Assembly (NCBI GenBank): GCA_944336475.1
Contig: CALVLD010000014.1
Coordinates: forward strand, 1 to 54,267
From: an uncultured Clostridia bacterium
GTDB lineage: Bacteria > Bacillota > Clostridia > Christensenellales > CAG-138
Reading direction: 5' to 3'
Length of the DNA stretch: 54,267 bases
In this document: piece after piece, positions 1 to 7,755 of the stretch
Position numbering within the stretch: position 1 is the first letter of the stretch
How the letters are laid out: each line of letters begins with the position of its first letter
Program-made: the position numbers and the translations under genes
The notes under the pieces: generated by a model
The model's input: the letters and a program-made list of their open reading frames with translations, nothing else
The model's database searches: none
What the model was told of the DNA's origin: nothing

Positions 1-30
1 TCACCCATTTTTATCCATACTGCAATAACG

Positions 31-60
31 AAAAACCCCGCTTGCCGGATAACAAACGGG
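31..60 (-). terminator. Rho-independent terminator of gdhA
   Basis: Read on the minus strand this is an 8-bp stem (CCCGTTTG/CAAGCGGG with one U-G pair) and an 8-nt loop, followed by G and a run of five T. It lies about 70 bases beyond the gdhA stop, where a terminator is expected. Confidence 0.7.
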
Positions 61-127
61 ATTTGTTGGTGGACTGAGCCGCCGGGTCTTCCGGGCGGCT
101 GTGATGTCAGGCTATGTTTATATTAGA

Positions 128-1474
128 TCAGACGATACCCTGAGCCATCATGGCGTCGGCAACCTTCTTGAAGCCGGCGATATTTGCGCCTGCTACGAGG
201 TTGTAGCCCAGACCGCACTCGGCAGCCGCATCGGCGGAGGCCTTGTGGATGTTGGTCATGATGGTGTGGAGCATGTTGTCGACCTCCTCAGCGCTCCATG
301 CGAGACGCTCGGAGTTCTGGCTCATCTCAAGACCCGAAACGGCGACGCCGCCGGCGTTGACAGCCTTGGAAGGAGCAACGATGAGGCCCTGGTCCATCAT
401 GTAGTACAGAGCGTCATTGGTGGTGGGCATGTTGGCGACCTCGATGTAGTACTTGGTACCGTTGGCTACGATGCTCTTTGCCTCCTCCATACGAATCTCA
501 TTCTGGTAAGCGCAGGGCATGCAGATGTCGAACTTACGCCCCCAGGGCTTCTGACCGGGGAAGAACGCAACGCCAAACTTGTCTGCATAATCCTTGACCT
601 TGTTGCGCCCGGAAGCACGCATCTCGAGCATGTAGTCAAGCTTCTCCTCCGTGCAGACGCCGTCGGGATCATAGATGTACCCGTCGGGGCCGGCAAGGGT
701 AACGACCTTGGCGCCAAGCTCGGTAGCCTTCTTTGCAACGCCCCAGGAGACATTGCCGAAGCCGCTGATGCCGATCTCCTTGCCGACGATGGTGTCGCCC
801 TCGTGTGCGAGAACCTCGCAGAGATAGTATACGGCGCCGTAGCCGGTGGCCTCGGGACGGATGAGGGAACCGCCGAAGCTAATGCCCTTGCCGGTGAGAA
901 CGCCGTTCTCATATGCGCCGCGAATACGCTTATACTGACCGAAGAGGTAGCCGATCTCACGACCGCCGACGCCGATGTCGCCTGCGGGAACGTCGGTGTC
1001 CGGGCCGATATGACGCTGGAGCTCTGTCATAAAGCTCTGGCAGAAACGCATGATCTCAGCATCGGTCTTGCCGTTGGGATCGAAGTCGGAACCGCCCTTA
1101 CCGCCGCCCATGGGGAGAGAGGTGAGGCTGTTCTTGAAGGTCTGCTCGAAGCCAAGGAACTTCATAACGGACAGATTGACGTGGGAAGCAAAGCGCAGGC
1201 CACCCTTGTAGGGCCCGATCGCACTGTTGAACTGAACGCGGAAGCCACGGTTGACCTGAACCCTGCCGTCCCTGTCGACCCAGGGTACACGGAACTCAAC
1301 AACACGCTCCGGCTCAACCATGCGCTCAAGCAGACCGGCCGCCTGATACTCGGGGTGCTGCTCGATGACCGGCTCAAGAGAACGAAGCACTTCCTCCACA
1401 GTCTGGATAAACTCGGGCTCGTGAGAGTCGCGGGCCTTGACCTTTGCGATGACCTCTTCAATGTAAGCGTTCAT
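128..1474 (-). CDS. gdhA: NADP-type glutamate dehydrogenase
   Basis: Interconverts glutamate and 2-oxoglutarate plus ammonia; cytoplasmic, a hub of nitrogen assimilation. At 448 residues it has the usual length of hexameric bacterial GdhA. Visible motifs are GPYKGGLRF (substrate Lys90), PMGGGKGG (catalytic Lys126) and a Rossmann ISGFGNVSWG near residue 240 for the nicotinamide cofactor. The ATG is preceded by GGAGGAA at 7 bases. It is a single-gene unit with its own consensus promoter (1564-1591) and an ~85-base leader, and a terminator follows. NADP rather than NAD preference is inferred from overall resemblance to the GdhA group, not from a diagnostic residue. Confidence 0.96.
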   Translation of the reverse strand: MNAYIEEVIAKVKARDSHEPEFIQTVEEVLRSLEPVIEQHPEYQAAGLLERMVEPERVVEFRVPWVDRDGRVQVNRGFRVQFNSAIGPYKGGLRFASHVNLSVMKFLGFEQTFKNSLTSLPMGGGKGGSDFDPNGKTDAEIMRFCQSFMTELQRHIGPDTDVPAGDIGVGGREIGYLFGQYKRIRGAYENGVLTGKGISFGGSLIRPEATGYGAVYYLCEVLAHEGDTIVGKEIGISGFGNVSWGVAKKATELGAKVVTLAGPDGYIYDPDGVCTEEKLDYMLEMRASGRNKVKDYADKFGVAFFPGQKPWGRKFDICMPCAYQNEIRMEEAKSIVANGTKYYIEVANMPTTNDALYYMMDQGLIVAPSKAVNAGGVAVSGLEMSQNSERLAWSAEEVDNMLHTIMTNIHKASADAAAECGLGYNLVAGANIAGFKKVADAMMAQGIV

Positions 1475-1563
1475 GATATTTCCTCCATGAAATATAATGT
1501 TAATACTGGTGAATTACCTGCGGCTCCGCCAAAAACGTCCTGTTCAGGCTCCACCACACGTTT

Positions 1564-1591
1564 ATTATAAACTGCGTGACTGCGTTGTCAA
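1564..1591 (-). promoter_or_regulatory. Sigma-A promoter of gdhA
   Basis: Minus-strand TTGACA (1591-1586), a 16-base spacer and TATAAT (1569-1564). It gives a leader of about 85 bases before the gdhA ATG. Confidence 0.75.
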
Positions 1592-1661
1592 CAATGTGGA
1601 AAAAATATACTTTAAGTGCTGAAAAATGTATATCCTTCGGGGAAAATTGAGCTCTTCGCAA

Positions 1662-1689
1662 GCATAGCCGGGGGGCCTTGCGCATAGTA
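1662..1689 (+). promoter_or_regulatory. Possible forespore (sigma-F/G type) promoter
   Basis: GCATA (1662-1666), 16 bases, then CATAGTA (1683-1689) resembles the GHATR/CATNHTA pattern of sigma-F/G promoters. No good sigma-A promoter was seen before the downstream peptidoglycan endopeptidase. This is a weak pattern match only. Confidence 0.25.
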
Positions 1690-1717
1690 ATAGCATACTA
1701 TCGAGGGAGGTGTAGAT

Positions 1718-3007
1718 ATGGAAACGTTAAGATACGGTTCAACGGGTACGGAGGTCATGCTGCTTCAGCTTGCACTCGGCAGGAGCGGCAGTCCCGCCGG
1801 CAATATCGACGGGGTGTTCGGCACGAGGACGCTCAATGCGCTGCGCAGATTTCAATCCCGAAACGGGCTTACACCCGACGGTATAGCGGGGCCTGCTACT
1901 TGGGAGGCGCTCATGCCTTACCTTGTGGGATACACCCGTATAACGGTAAAGCCCGGAGACACATTCTTCCGCCTCGGCAGACGCTTCGGGGTGACCGCAT
2001 CCGACATTGCTGCGGCAAACCCGACTGTGGATCCAACGAATATTCAGGTGGGGTCGGAGCTTGTGATACCCTTGGGGTTTCCCCTGGTGCCCACCGACAT
2101 ACCATACACTTCAAAGCTTGTCGAGCTCATACTCACGGGGCTCAGCGTGCGATATCCCTTTACCGTTACGCATACAATGGGCGAATCGGTGCTCGGCAGA
2201 CCTATATCCCTCATGGGCGCAGGCAGGGGTGAGCGGCAGCTCTTTGTAAACGCCGCGCACCACGCCAACGAATGGATAACCACTCCGCTGGTACTGAAAT
2301 TCCTCGAGGACTACCTCAGCGCATATGTGAACGGAGGTACCATACTTGGGAGGAACGCCGCCGATCTGTTCGATGCCGTAACTCTGTATGTCGCACCTCT
2401 TGTGAATCCCGATGGTGTAGATCTTGTCAACGGAGCCATAGACCTCGAAAGCCCTGCTTATGAAAATGCCGTACGCATCGCCGGAAACTATCCGTCGATA
2501 CCCTTCCCGTCGGGGTGGAAGGCCAACATCGAGGGCACCGACCTAAACCTCAACTACCCCGCCAAGTGGGAGGAGGCAAGGCGGATAAAGTTTGAACAGG
2601 GGTTCGTCTCCCCTGCGCCGAGGGACTATGTAGGCACCGCTCCGCTCTCGGCAAAGGAGAGCCTTGCCGTGTACAGCCACACCCTGGAGCATGACTTTAT
2701 AATGTCTATATCGTATCATACACAGGGGAAGGTGATTTTCTGGAAGTTCGAGGACATTGAGCCGCCCGAGGGCAAGCGCATAGGCGAGGCCATGGCGGAT
2801 GCCTCGGGCTACAGGCTAACCGATGTGCCCTATGAATCAAGCTTTGCCGGCTACAAGGACTGGTTCATACTCAACTACGGCCGCCCTGCATACACCGTTG
2901 AGGCAGGAGTGGGCGTGAACCCCCTGCCGCTCTCACAGTTCGACACCATATATCGTGATAACTCGGCGCTCATTGCGACGTTTATGATAGAGGCAAGCAA
3001 GCTGTAG
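1718..3007 (+). CDS. Peptidoglycan-binding M14 gamma-D-glutamyl-DAP peptidase
   Basis: Zinc carboxypeptidase-fold enzyme predicted to cut the gamma-D-Glu-diaminopimelate bond of peptidoglycan stem peptides. Domains in order are a PG_binding_1 domain (about 1-68, with DGVFGTRTLNALRRFQ), one LysM domain (about 73-119) and an M14 catalytic domain (about 130-429). Zinc ligands are H182 and E185 in HHANE and H334 in SYHTQG; the catalytic base is E395 in TVEAG. The DLNLNY segment in place of the usual NxR is typical of the ENP1/YqgT branch. GGAGGTG precedes the ATG. There is no signal peptide, so it is cytoplasmic, exported by another route, or made in the forespore. A sporulation role is an inference from family relatives. 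Confidence 0.88.
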   Translation: METLRYGSTGTEVMLLQLALGRSGSPAGNIDGVFGTRTLNALRRFQSRNGLTPDGIAGPATWEALMPYLVGYTRITVKPGDTFFRLGRRFGVTASDIAAANPTVDPTNIQVGSELVIPLGFPLVPTDIPYTSKLVELILTGLSVRYPFTVTHTMGESVLGRPISLMGAGRGERQLFVNAAHHANEWITTPLVLKFLEDYLSAYVNGGTILGRNAADLFDAVTLYVAPLVNPDGVDLVNGAIDLESPAYENAVRIAGNYPSIPFPSGWKANIEGTDLNLNYPAKWEEARRIKFEQGFVSPAPRDYVGTAPLSAKESLAVYSHTLEHDFIMSISYHTQGKVIFWKFEDIEPPEGKRIGEAMADASGYRLTDVPYESSFAGYKDWFILNYGRPAYTVEAGVGVNPLPLSQFDTIYRDNSALIATFMIEASKL

Positions 3008-3135
3008 CTCACACCCTCCGCAGCCAGCACCACAGGATGGTGTGCTGTTGGCTGAGCGCCGGCTCTACACGCAGGAAAGCTTTTTTCGGAGCGCAATGCG
3101 GAATTTACCTTACAATCCTCGTTGGCAATGCAAAG

Positions 3136-3347
3136 CCTCCCTTGTGTAAAGGGAGGTGGCACGGCGAAGCCGTGACGGAGGGATTTTAGGGTAACGTCAG
3201 CGAAAAAGCAACTTGGAACATTGGCAAGCCGCTGTTTATTCGGTTTTCCGGTGTGTATTTTCCACTTTAGAAAATATGCTGTTGTAGTTTCTTTCCAATC
3301 CCTTGGTCAAAGCTCCGCTTCGACGGCTCCCTTTACACAGGGGAGCC
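3136..3347. repeat. MITE-like element, copy 1
   Basis: The left block (3136-3185) is a hairpin (CCTCCCTT/AAGGGAGG), then CACGGC-GAA-GCCGTG, then GACGGAGGGATT. The right block (3297-3347) carries the same design inverted: AATCCCTTGGTCAAAGC, then a CTCCCTTTACAC hairpin. About 110 bases of unique core lie between them, with no ORF. Short palindrome-rich terminal inverted repeats without a transposase fit a non-autonomous element. Similar hairpin repeats are known from gut Clostridia genomes. A related copy lies at 13760-14075. Confidence 0.65.
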
Positions 3348-3875
3348 TTGGGGGCGTTGCGCTGACAACTCCCTTTGCACAAGGGAGCCATTTAGTGGTG
3401 TGCTGACGGCTCCCTTTACACAAGGGGGCCTTGGAGGAGCGTTGCGCCAACGGCTCCTATTCACACAAGGGAGCCTTTGGGGGTACGCTGACAGCTCCCC
3501 TTTACGCAAGGGAGCCATTTAGTGGTGTGCTGACAGCGCCCTTTACACAAGTGGGCCTTGGGGGCGTTGCGCTGACAACTCCCTTTGCACAAGGGAGCCA
3601 TTTAGTGGTGTGCTGACAGCTCCCTTTACACAAGGGGGCCTTGGAGGAGCGTTGCGCCAACGGCTCCTATTCACACAAGGGAGCCTTTGGGGGTACGCTG
3701 ACAGCTCCCCTTTACGCAAGGGAGCCATTTAGTGGTGTGCTGACAGCGCCCTTTACACAAGTGGGCCTTGGGGGAGCGTTGCGCTAACGGCTCCTATCCA
3801 CACAAGGGAGCCTTTGGGGGTGTTGCACTGACAGATCCCACTTACACAAGGGAGCCTTTTGGAGTACGCTATTCG
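3325..3875. repeat. Tandem array of 13 palindromic ~42-bp monomers
   Basis: Thirteen consecutive monomers of 41-44 bp begin at 3325, 3367, 3408, 3452, 3493, 3535, 3577, 3618, 3662, 3703, 3745, 3789 and 3833. Each has a CTCCCTTTACACAAGGGAG-type hairpin and a spacer ending near GCTGAC. Monomers 2-6 (3367-3576) recur almost exactly as monomers 7-11 (3577-3786), giving a 210-bp higher-order period. Open frames crossing it exist only because 42 is a multiple of three. I see no gene here. Confidence 0.85.
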
Positions 3876-3913
3876 TGCAGAGGGTCCTTTTCGGGGTGTT
3901 GATGGCCTCTGTC

Positions 3914-4876
3914 TCACGCTCTGTTTTCCTCTCGACGATAGCCGGTATGGCTGTCGACAATGTTCAGCAGCGGCTCATCCGCACAGAAACGGCGAAGGTT
4001 CTCTGAACAGATCTCGACTATGCGCGTGTGGGTGTGGCGCAGATGGAAAAAGCCTGATACATGGGGCGTTATCAGCACATTGGGAGCACTCCAGAGGGGG
4101 TGATCCGCCGGCAGAGGCTCGGGATCGGTGACATCGAGCGCAGCACGCACTCTCCCCTCTCGTGCCGCCCTTGCAAGGGCATATCCGTCCACAGCGGAGC
4201 CCCTGCCGACATTGAGGAGTGTGGCATTTTGCTTCATAAGCGCAATGCGCCGCTCGTCCATCAGGCCGTTTGTCTCCCTGCCGGACGGGAGTGCAAGTGC
4301 GACCACATCCGCACGGGGCAAAAGCGCATCGAGCTCGGCAAGGGTGTGCATCTCGTCGATGTAGTCGGGCTTCTCCCTCACGGTGCGGCGCACGCCTATG
4401 TTGTATGCTCCGAGCGCCTTGCACCGCTTTGCAAACTCCCCTCCTATGTCGCCCACACCCACGGTCAGCACCGCTGCGCCGCATATGGATGTTACATTGC
4501 CCTCATCCTGCCAGAGAGCTTTGTTTTGATTATCACGGTACAGATGGAGCTTTTTCATAACGCAGAGCAGGCTTGCAAGCATATGCTCCGCTATAGCAAG
4601 GCCGAATGCGCCGCTTGAGCATGCAAGTTTTGCACCCTGCGGCACATATCCGACAAAGCTGTCCGCACCGGCCATGGAGAGCTGAAGGAGCTTTAGGTGT
4701 GTGCATCCCGGGAGTATTTCCTTTGGAACAACTCCTATTATGACGTCTGCGGAGAGTATCTCCGCCTCAGTCGGAGCTTCGTTGAATACAAAGCTCCCAT
4801 CGGGACATGCCGCCTTAAGTATGCCTATGTAGCCTTCATCCACGGGTAACGTCACCAGTATATTGAGTCCGGTCAT
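3914..4876 (-). CDS. D-isomer 2-hydroxyacid dehydrogenase family protein
   Basis: NAD(P)-dependent reductase of the D-2-hydroxyacid dehydrogenase superfamily (2-oxoacid to D-2-hydroxyacid); 320 residues, cytoplasmic. The Rossmann fingerprint GVGDIG is at 140-145, and the catalytic triad of the family is present: R225 in NVGRG, E253 in DPEPLP and H272 in ITPHVSG. The ATG has AAGGAGG at 6 bases. It is transcribed divergently from ywlG over a 65-base gap with overlapping promoter elements. Substrate (glyoxylate/hydroxypyruvate, phosphoglycerate or another) cannot be read from sequence; there is no ACT domain, which argues against SerA. Confidence 0.85.
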   Translation of the reverse strand: MTGLNILVTLPVDEGYIGILKAACPDGSFVFNEAPTEAEILSADVIIGVVPKEILPGCTHLKLLQLSMAGADSFVGYVPQGAKLACSSGAFGLAIAEHMLASLLCVMKKLHLYRDNQNKALWQDEGNVTSICGAAVLTVGVGDIGGEFAKRCKALGAYNIGVRRTVREKPDYIDEMHTLAELDALLPRADVVALALPSGRETNGLMDERRIALMKQNATLLNVGRGSAVDGYALARAAREGRVRAALDVTDPEPLPADHPLWSAPNVLITPHVSGFFHLRHTHTRIVEICSENLRRFCADEPLLNIVDSHTGYRREENRA

Positions 4877-4887
4877 ATTCGGCCTCC

Positions 4888-4916
4888 TTGTGTTTTAGTT
4901 GTATCGGGATTATAAT
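4888..4916 (+). promoter_or_regulatory. Promoter of ywlG
   Basis: TTGTGT (4888-4893), 17 bases, TATAAT (4911-4916). The -10 lies on top of a minus-strand -10 (4912-4917) for the divergent dehydrogenase. Confidence 0.6.
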
Positions 4917-4941
4917 ACTACCGAATGCGGAGGTGATTCAA
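4912..4941 (-). promoter_or_regulatory. Promoter of the 2-hydroxyacid dehydrogenase
   Basis: Minus-strand TTGAAT (4941-4936), 18 bases, TATTAT (4917-4912). It shares five bases of its -10 with the opposing ywlG promoter. Confidence 0.45.
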
Positions 4942-5538
4942 GTGGAATTTTCTATCGATACCATAAGATCGCAGGCGGCCGCCTGTTTTATTGAGATGCT
5001 GCACTACGGCGAGCTCCCCGGAGAGCAAACCGCCTCTGCTCATGGCATTTTGCCGCTTCGCAGGGGGGATATCGTCATAGTCGGATGCAGCACGAGCCGT
5101 GTAAAGGGCAAGCACATGGGCGCAGATTCCGCTCTTGACGTCGCCCGTGCCATAATGGATGCGGTGCTGCCCATCTGCCGTGAGCATGGGCTGTATCTTG
5201 CCTGCCAGTGCTGCGAGCACCTCAACCGTGCCGTGGTGGTGGAGCGTGAATGCATGGACAAATACGGCTTTGAGCAGGTCAGCGTCAAGCCCGCGCTGCA
5301 TGCAGGCGGCGCTTGGAGCGTCACGGCGTGCGAGTGCTTTGACGAGCCCGTTGTGGTGGAGGATATACGGGGCATGGCCCGTGCCGGCGTGGATATCGGC
5401 GGGGTGTTCATCGGTATGCATATGCACCCCGTGGTGGTTCCCGTACATGCCGAGAATGACGCCATAGGCTGCGCCGTGGTCAGCATGGCAAGGATGAGGC
5501 CTAAGTACATAGGCGGAGAGCGCGCCGTATATCGTTAA
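4942..5538 (+). CDS. ywlG: TIGR01440/YwlG family protein (UPF0340)
   Basis: 198-residue protein of the YwlG/DUF436 family, widespread in Firmicutes; its biochemical role is not established. The whole family fold is covered, with the DIVIVGCSTSRVKG and GADSALDVARAIMD segments, a His/Cys-rich CQCCEHLNRA stretch and FIGMHMHPVVVP near the C-terminus. I chose the GTG at 4942 because GGAGGT sits 8 bases upstream. An ATG 18 codons earlier would put the promoter and RBS inside the gene. Divergent from the dehydrogenase. Confidence 0.85.
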   Translation: MEFSIDTIRSQAAACFIEMLHYGELPGEQTASAHGILPLRRGDIVIVGCSTSRVKGKHMGADSALDVARAIMDAVLPICREHGLYLACQCCEHLNRAVVVERECMDKYGFEQVSVKPALHAGGAWSVTACECFDEPVVVEDIRGMARAGVDIGGVFIGMHMHPVVVPVHAENDAIGCAVVSMARMRPKYIGGERAVYR

Positions 5539-5560
5539 GACAGCCGCTTTTACATTTGTC

Positions 5561-5590
5561 TTTACAAAGCGTCGCCTTTGGGTATATAAT
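5561..5590 (+). promoter_or_regulatory. Promoter of the PBP gene
   Basis: TTTACA (5561-5566), 18 bases, TATAAT (5585-5590), about 38 bases before the chosen ATG. Confidence 0.6.
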
Positions 5591-5627
5591 GGTAAGGTGT
5601 CGTTATGTGCTCAAAGGGGGTGTTTGC

Positions 5628-7736
5628 ATGAAAAGGTTCTTTTCTTCGATACTGGCAATACTTTTGCTCCTGTGTTCATGTGGCTGCGGCAATAAGGATG
5701 TCGTCTACTCCGATGAGGATGTGTTCGTTCTGTTCGCCGATGCCGTGGGCAGCGGCGATTTTTCCAAGGCGTACACATACCTCTCCTCCGGCGTCCGAGG
5801 AGAGGGCGACAGGCGCATTACCGAGCAGGCTTTCATCGACAAATACACCGCCATATATGATGCGCTTGGGGTGAAAGGCGTTTCGTTCACCGTCAAAAAC
5901 GAGACCGTTGTAGGCGCCGTCAAGAGCATTGACTACACCGTAAGCTATGATACACAGATAGCCGGTGCGCTGTCCTTTGACGGCACGGCAAGCGTGTCCG
6001 TTGACGGGCTTGACTGGCGTGTGGATTGGAGCCCCTCCCTCATATTCCCCGATCTGGACTGGGACGGCAGGGTGCTCGTTACGGGCATTTCGGCAAGAAG
6101 GGGCGATATATTGGCCAGCGGCGGCGTGCTTGCGCAGACCGTTGACTATGACTCCGTCTACATCAACACAGCCGAGGCCGAGGATATCGAGCTTGCCATA
6201 TCCTCCGTTTCCGCTGCGCTGGGCATGTCCCCCGATGATGTCCGCGCCAAGGTGGACAAGGCCTATGGCGATATCGCCGTTGTCGCTCAGTATATGCCCG
6301 ATGAGCTGGATGTAAGCGTCAAGGAGGCTCTTGGCGCCGTTGATGGCGTGGGCATAAGCAACAGCTACGGTCGTGGAAGGCTCTATCCCCACGGCTCGCT
6401 CATGGCGCATACCATAGGCTATGTTGGCCATGCCACCGAGGAGGAGGTTGCCGCCTATAACGAGGGAAGAAGCGAGCTTGACGGCCTCTACACCACCGAT
6501 TCCATGGTAGGCAAGAGCGGTCTTGAAAAGGCATATGAGAGGGTGCTCCGCGGGCGTGACGGGTACTCCGTTACAATAAGGGATGCCGAAGGCCGTCTTG
6601 TGTCCACCCTGTACAGGCGGCCAGCCGAGGACGGACAGGATGTTATGCTCACAATTGATTTCGAGCTTCAGCGCCGTGCGGAGGAGGTGCTCGACCTTGT
6701 GCTCTGGGGGGATGATACCGCCGGAGCCGTGGTTGTTATGGATCCTACCACGGGTGCGGTAGAGGCGCTTGCCTCATACCCCACATATGACCTCAACCTC
6801 TTTGCGGGCGGCATAAGCGATGCCGATTATCAGGCAATACTGAATCAGGCCAATGCTCCGCTCTACAACCGCACCACACAGGGGCTTTACCCCCCGGGCT
6901 CAGCGTTCAAGGTGTTTACCGCAACGGGCGCAATGGAAACGGGAACGTTGGGTGCGGACTATGTGTTTACCGGCGATATAGTTGACGACTACTGGACGCC
7001 CACCGGCTACGGCACATGGATATGGCCGGCGATAAAGAGGGCGTATGTGTTCAATCGTGAAACGCCTCTCAACATGGCGAATGCCCTGCTACACTCCGAC
7101 AATATCTATTTTGCAAATGCGGCTCTGCTCATGGGCGAACAGAGGTTTACCGACTACATGAACGGGCTCGGCATGAGCTCCGCTCTGCCGTTTGAGCTTT
7201 CCGTCGCCCGTTCCCAGCTCAATAACGAGGGTACGCAAATGAACTCCAAGCTCCTTGCCGACTCGGGCTACGGTCAGGGCGAGGTGCTGATAACACCGCT
7301 TCAGCTTGCGACGATGTACTGCGCGTTCCGCAACGGAGGGGATATCCCCACACCGTTCATAACAAGGGCATACTACCGCACCATCGACACGGATTACAGC
7401 CCGGCCCAGACATTTGATGAAAAGGTATGGATAGAGGACGCCATAGAGGAGTATTCCATCAACATCATCACCCCGATGCTTGAGAGGGTCACGAGCCCCC
7501 AATACAACGGCACGGGCCGTGCGCTGCGCGCACGCGGATGTGATGTTGCCGGCAAGACGGGTACGGCGGAGATAGGCTCCGACAAGAGCCGTGAGATATC
7601 ATGGTTCGTGGGCTTCCGCATCAACATCTCTCCCGACGAGGAGCGACTGGTGCTCGTCGTGCTTGAGATACCCACGGATGACGAATATTCCGGGCTGAAG
7701 TTTGACATTGCCCGTGAGCTTTTGAGCATGGAGTGA
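5628..7736 (+). CDS. Class B penicillin-binding protein with MecA_N domain
   Basis: Peptidoglycan D,D-transpeptidase of the PBP2a/PBP3-like class B group; 702 residues. An N-terminal hydrophobic segment ends in LCSCGC, a possible lipobox, so it may be a lipoprotein or a single-pass membrane protein. An NTF2-like MecA_N domain follows (about 30-140), then the PBP dimer domain, then the transpeptidase domain. The active site has all three motifs: S425-A-F-K428 (nucleophile), S490-D-N492 and K643-T-G. ATG 5628 is preceded by AAAGGGGG; upstream in-frame codons overlap the promoter. It is followed 19 bases later by ftsK. The MecA_N domain alone does not prove beta-lactam resistance. Confidence 0.92.
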   Translation: MKRFFSSILAILLLLCSCGCGNKDVVYSDEDVFVLFADAVGSGDFSKAYTYLSSGVRGEGDRRITEQAFIDKYTAIYDALGVKGVSFTVKNETVVGAVKSIDYTVSYDTQIAGALSFDGTASVSVDGLDWRVDWSPSLIFPDLDWDGRVLVTGISARRGDILASGGVLAQTVDYDSVYINTAEAEDIELAISSVSAALGMSPDDVRAKVDKAYGDIAVVAQYMPDELDVSVKEALGAVDGVGISNSYGRGRLYPHGSLMAHTIGYVGHATEEEVAAYNEGRSELDGLYTTDSMVGKSGLEKAYERVLRGRDGYSVTIRDAEGRLVSTLYRRPAEDGQDVMLTIDFELQRRAEEVLDLVLWGDDTAGAVVVMDPTTGAVEALASYPTYDLNLFAGGISDADYQAILNQANAPLYNRTTQGLYPPGSAFKVFTATGAMETGTLGADYVFTGDIVDDYWTPTGYGTWIWPAIKRAYVFNRETPLNMANALLHSDNIYFANAALLMGEQRFTDYMNGLGMSSALPFELSVARSQLNNEGTQMNSKLLADSGYGQGEVLITPLQLATMYCAFRNGGDIPTPFITRAYYRTIDTDYSPAQTFDEKVWIEDAIEEYSINIITPMLERVTSPQYNGTGRALRARGCDVAGKTGTAEIGSDKSREISWFVGFRINISPDEERLVLVVLEIPTDDEYSGLKFDIARELLSME

Positions 7737-7755
7737 TTTTATTCAAGGAGTCAAT

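Noticed and set aside
101..1570. A 489-codon open frame antisense to gdhA
   Set aside because: No ribosome binding site or recognisable protein; gdhA motifs on the other strand are complete. The frame stays open because gdhA codon use avoids TTA, CTA and TCA.
3221..3728. Four 61-codon frames across the repeat array
   Set aside because: They recur every 210 bases because the monomer length is a multiple of three; no start signals and low-complexity products.
3325..3875. CRISPR array
   Set aside because: The spacers are themselves repeated and the period is made of palindromes; no cas genes in the window.
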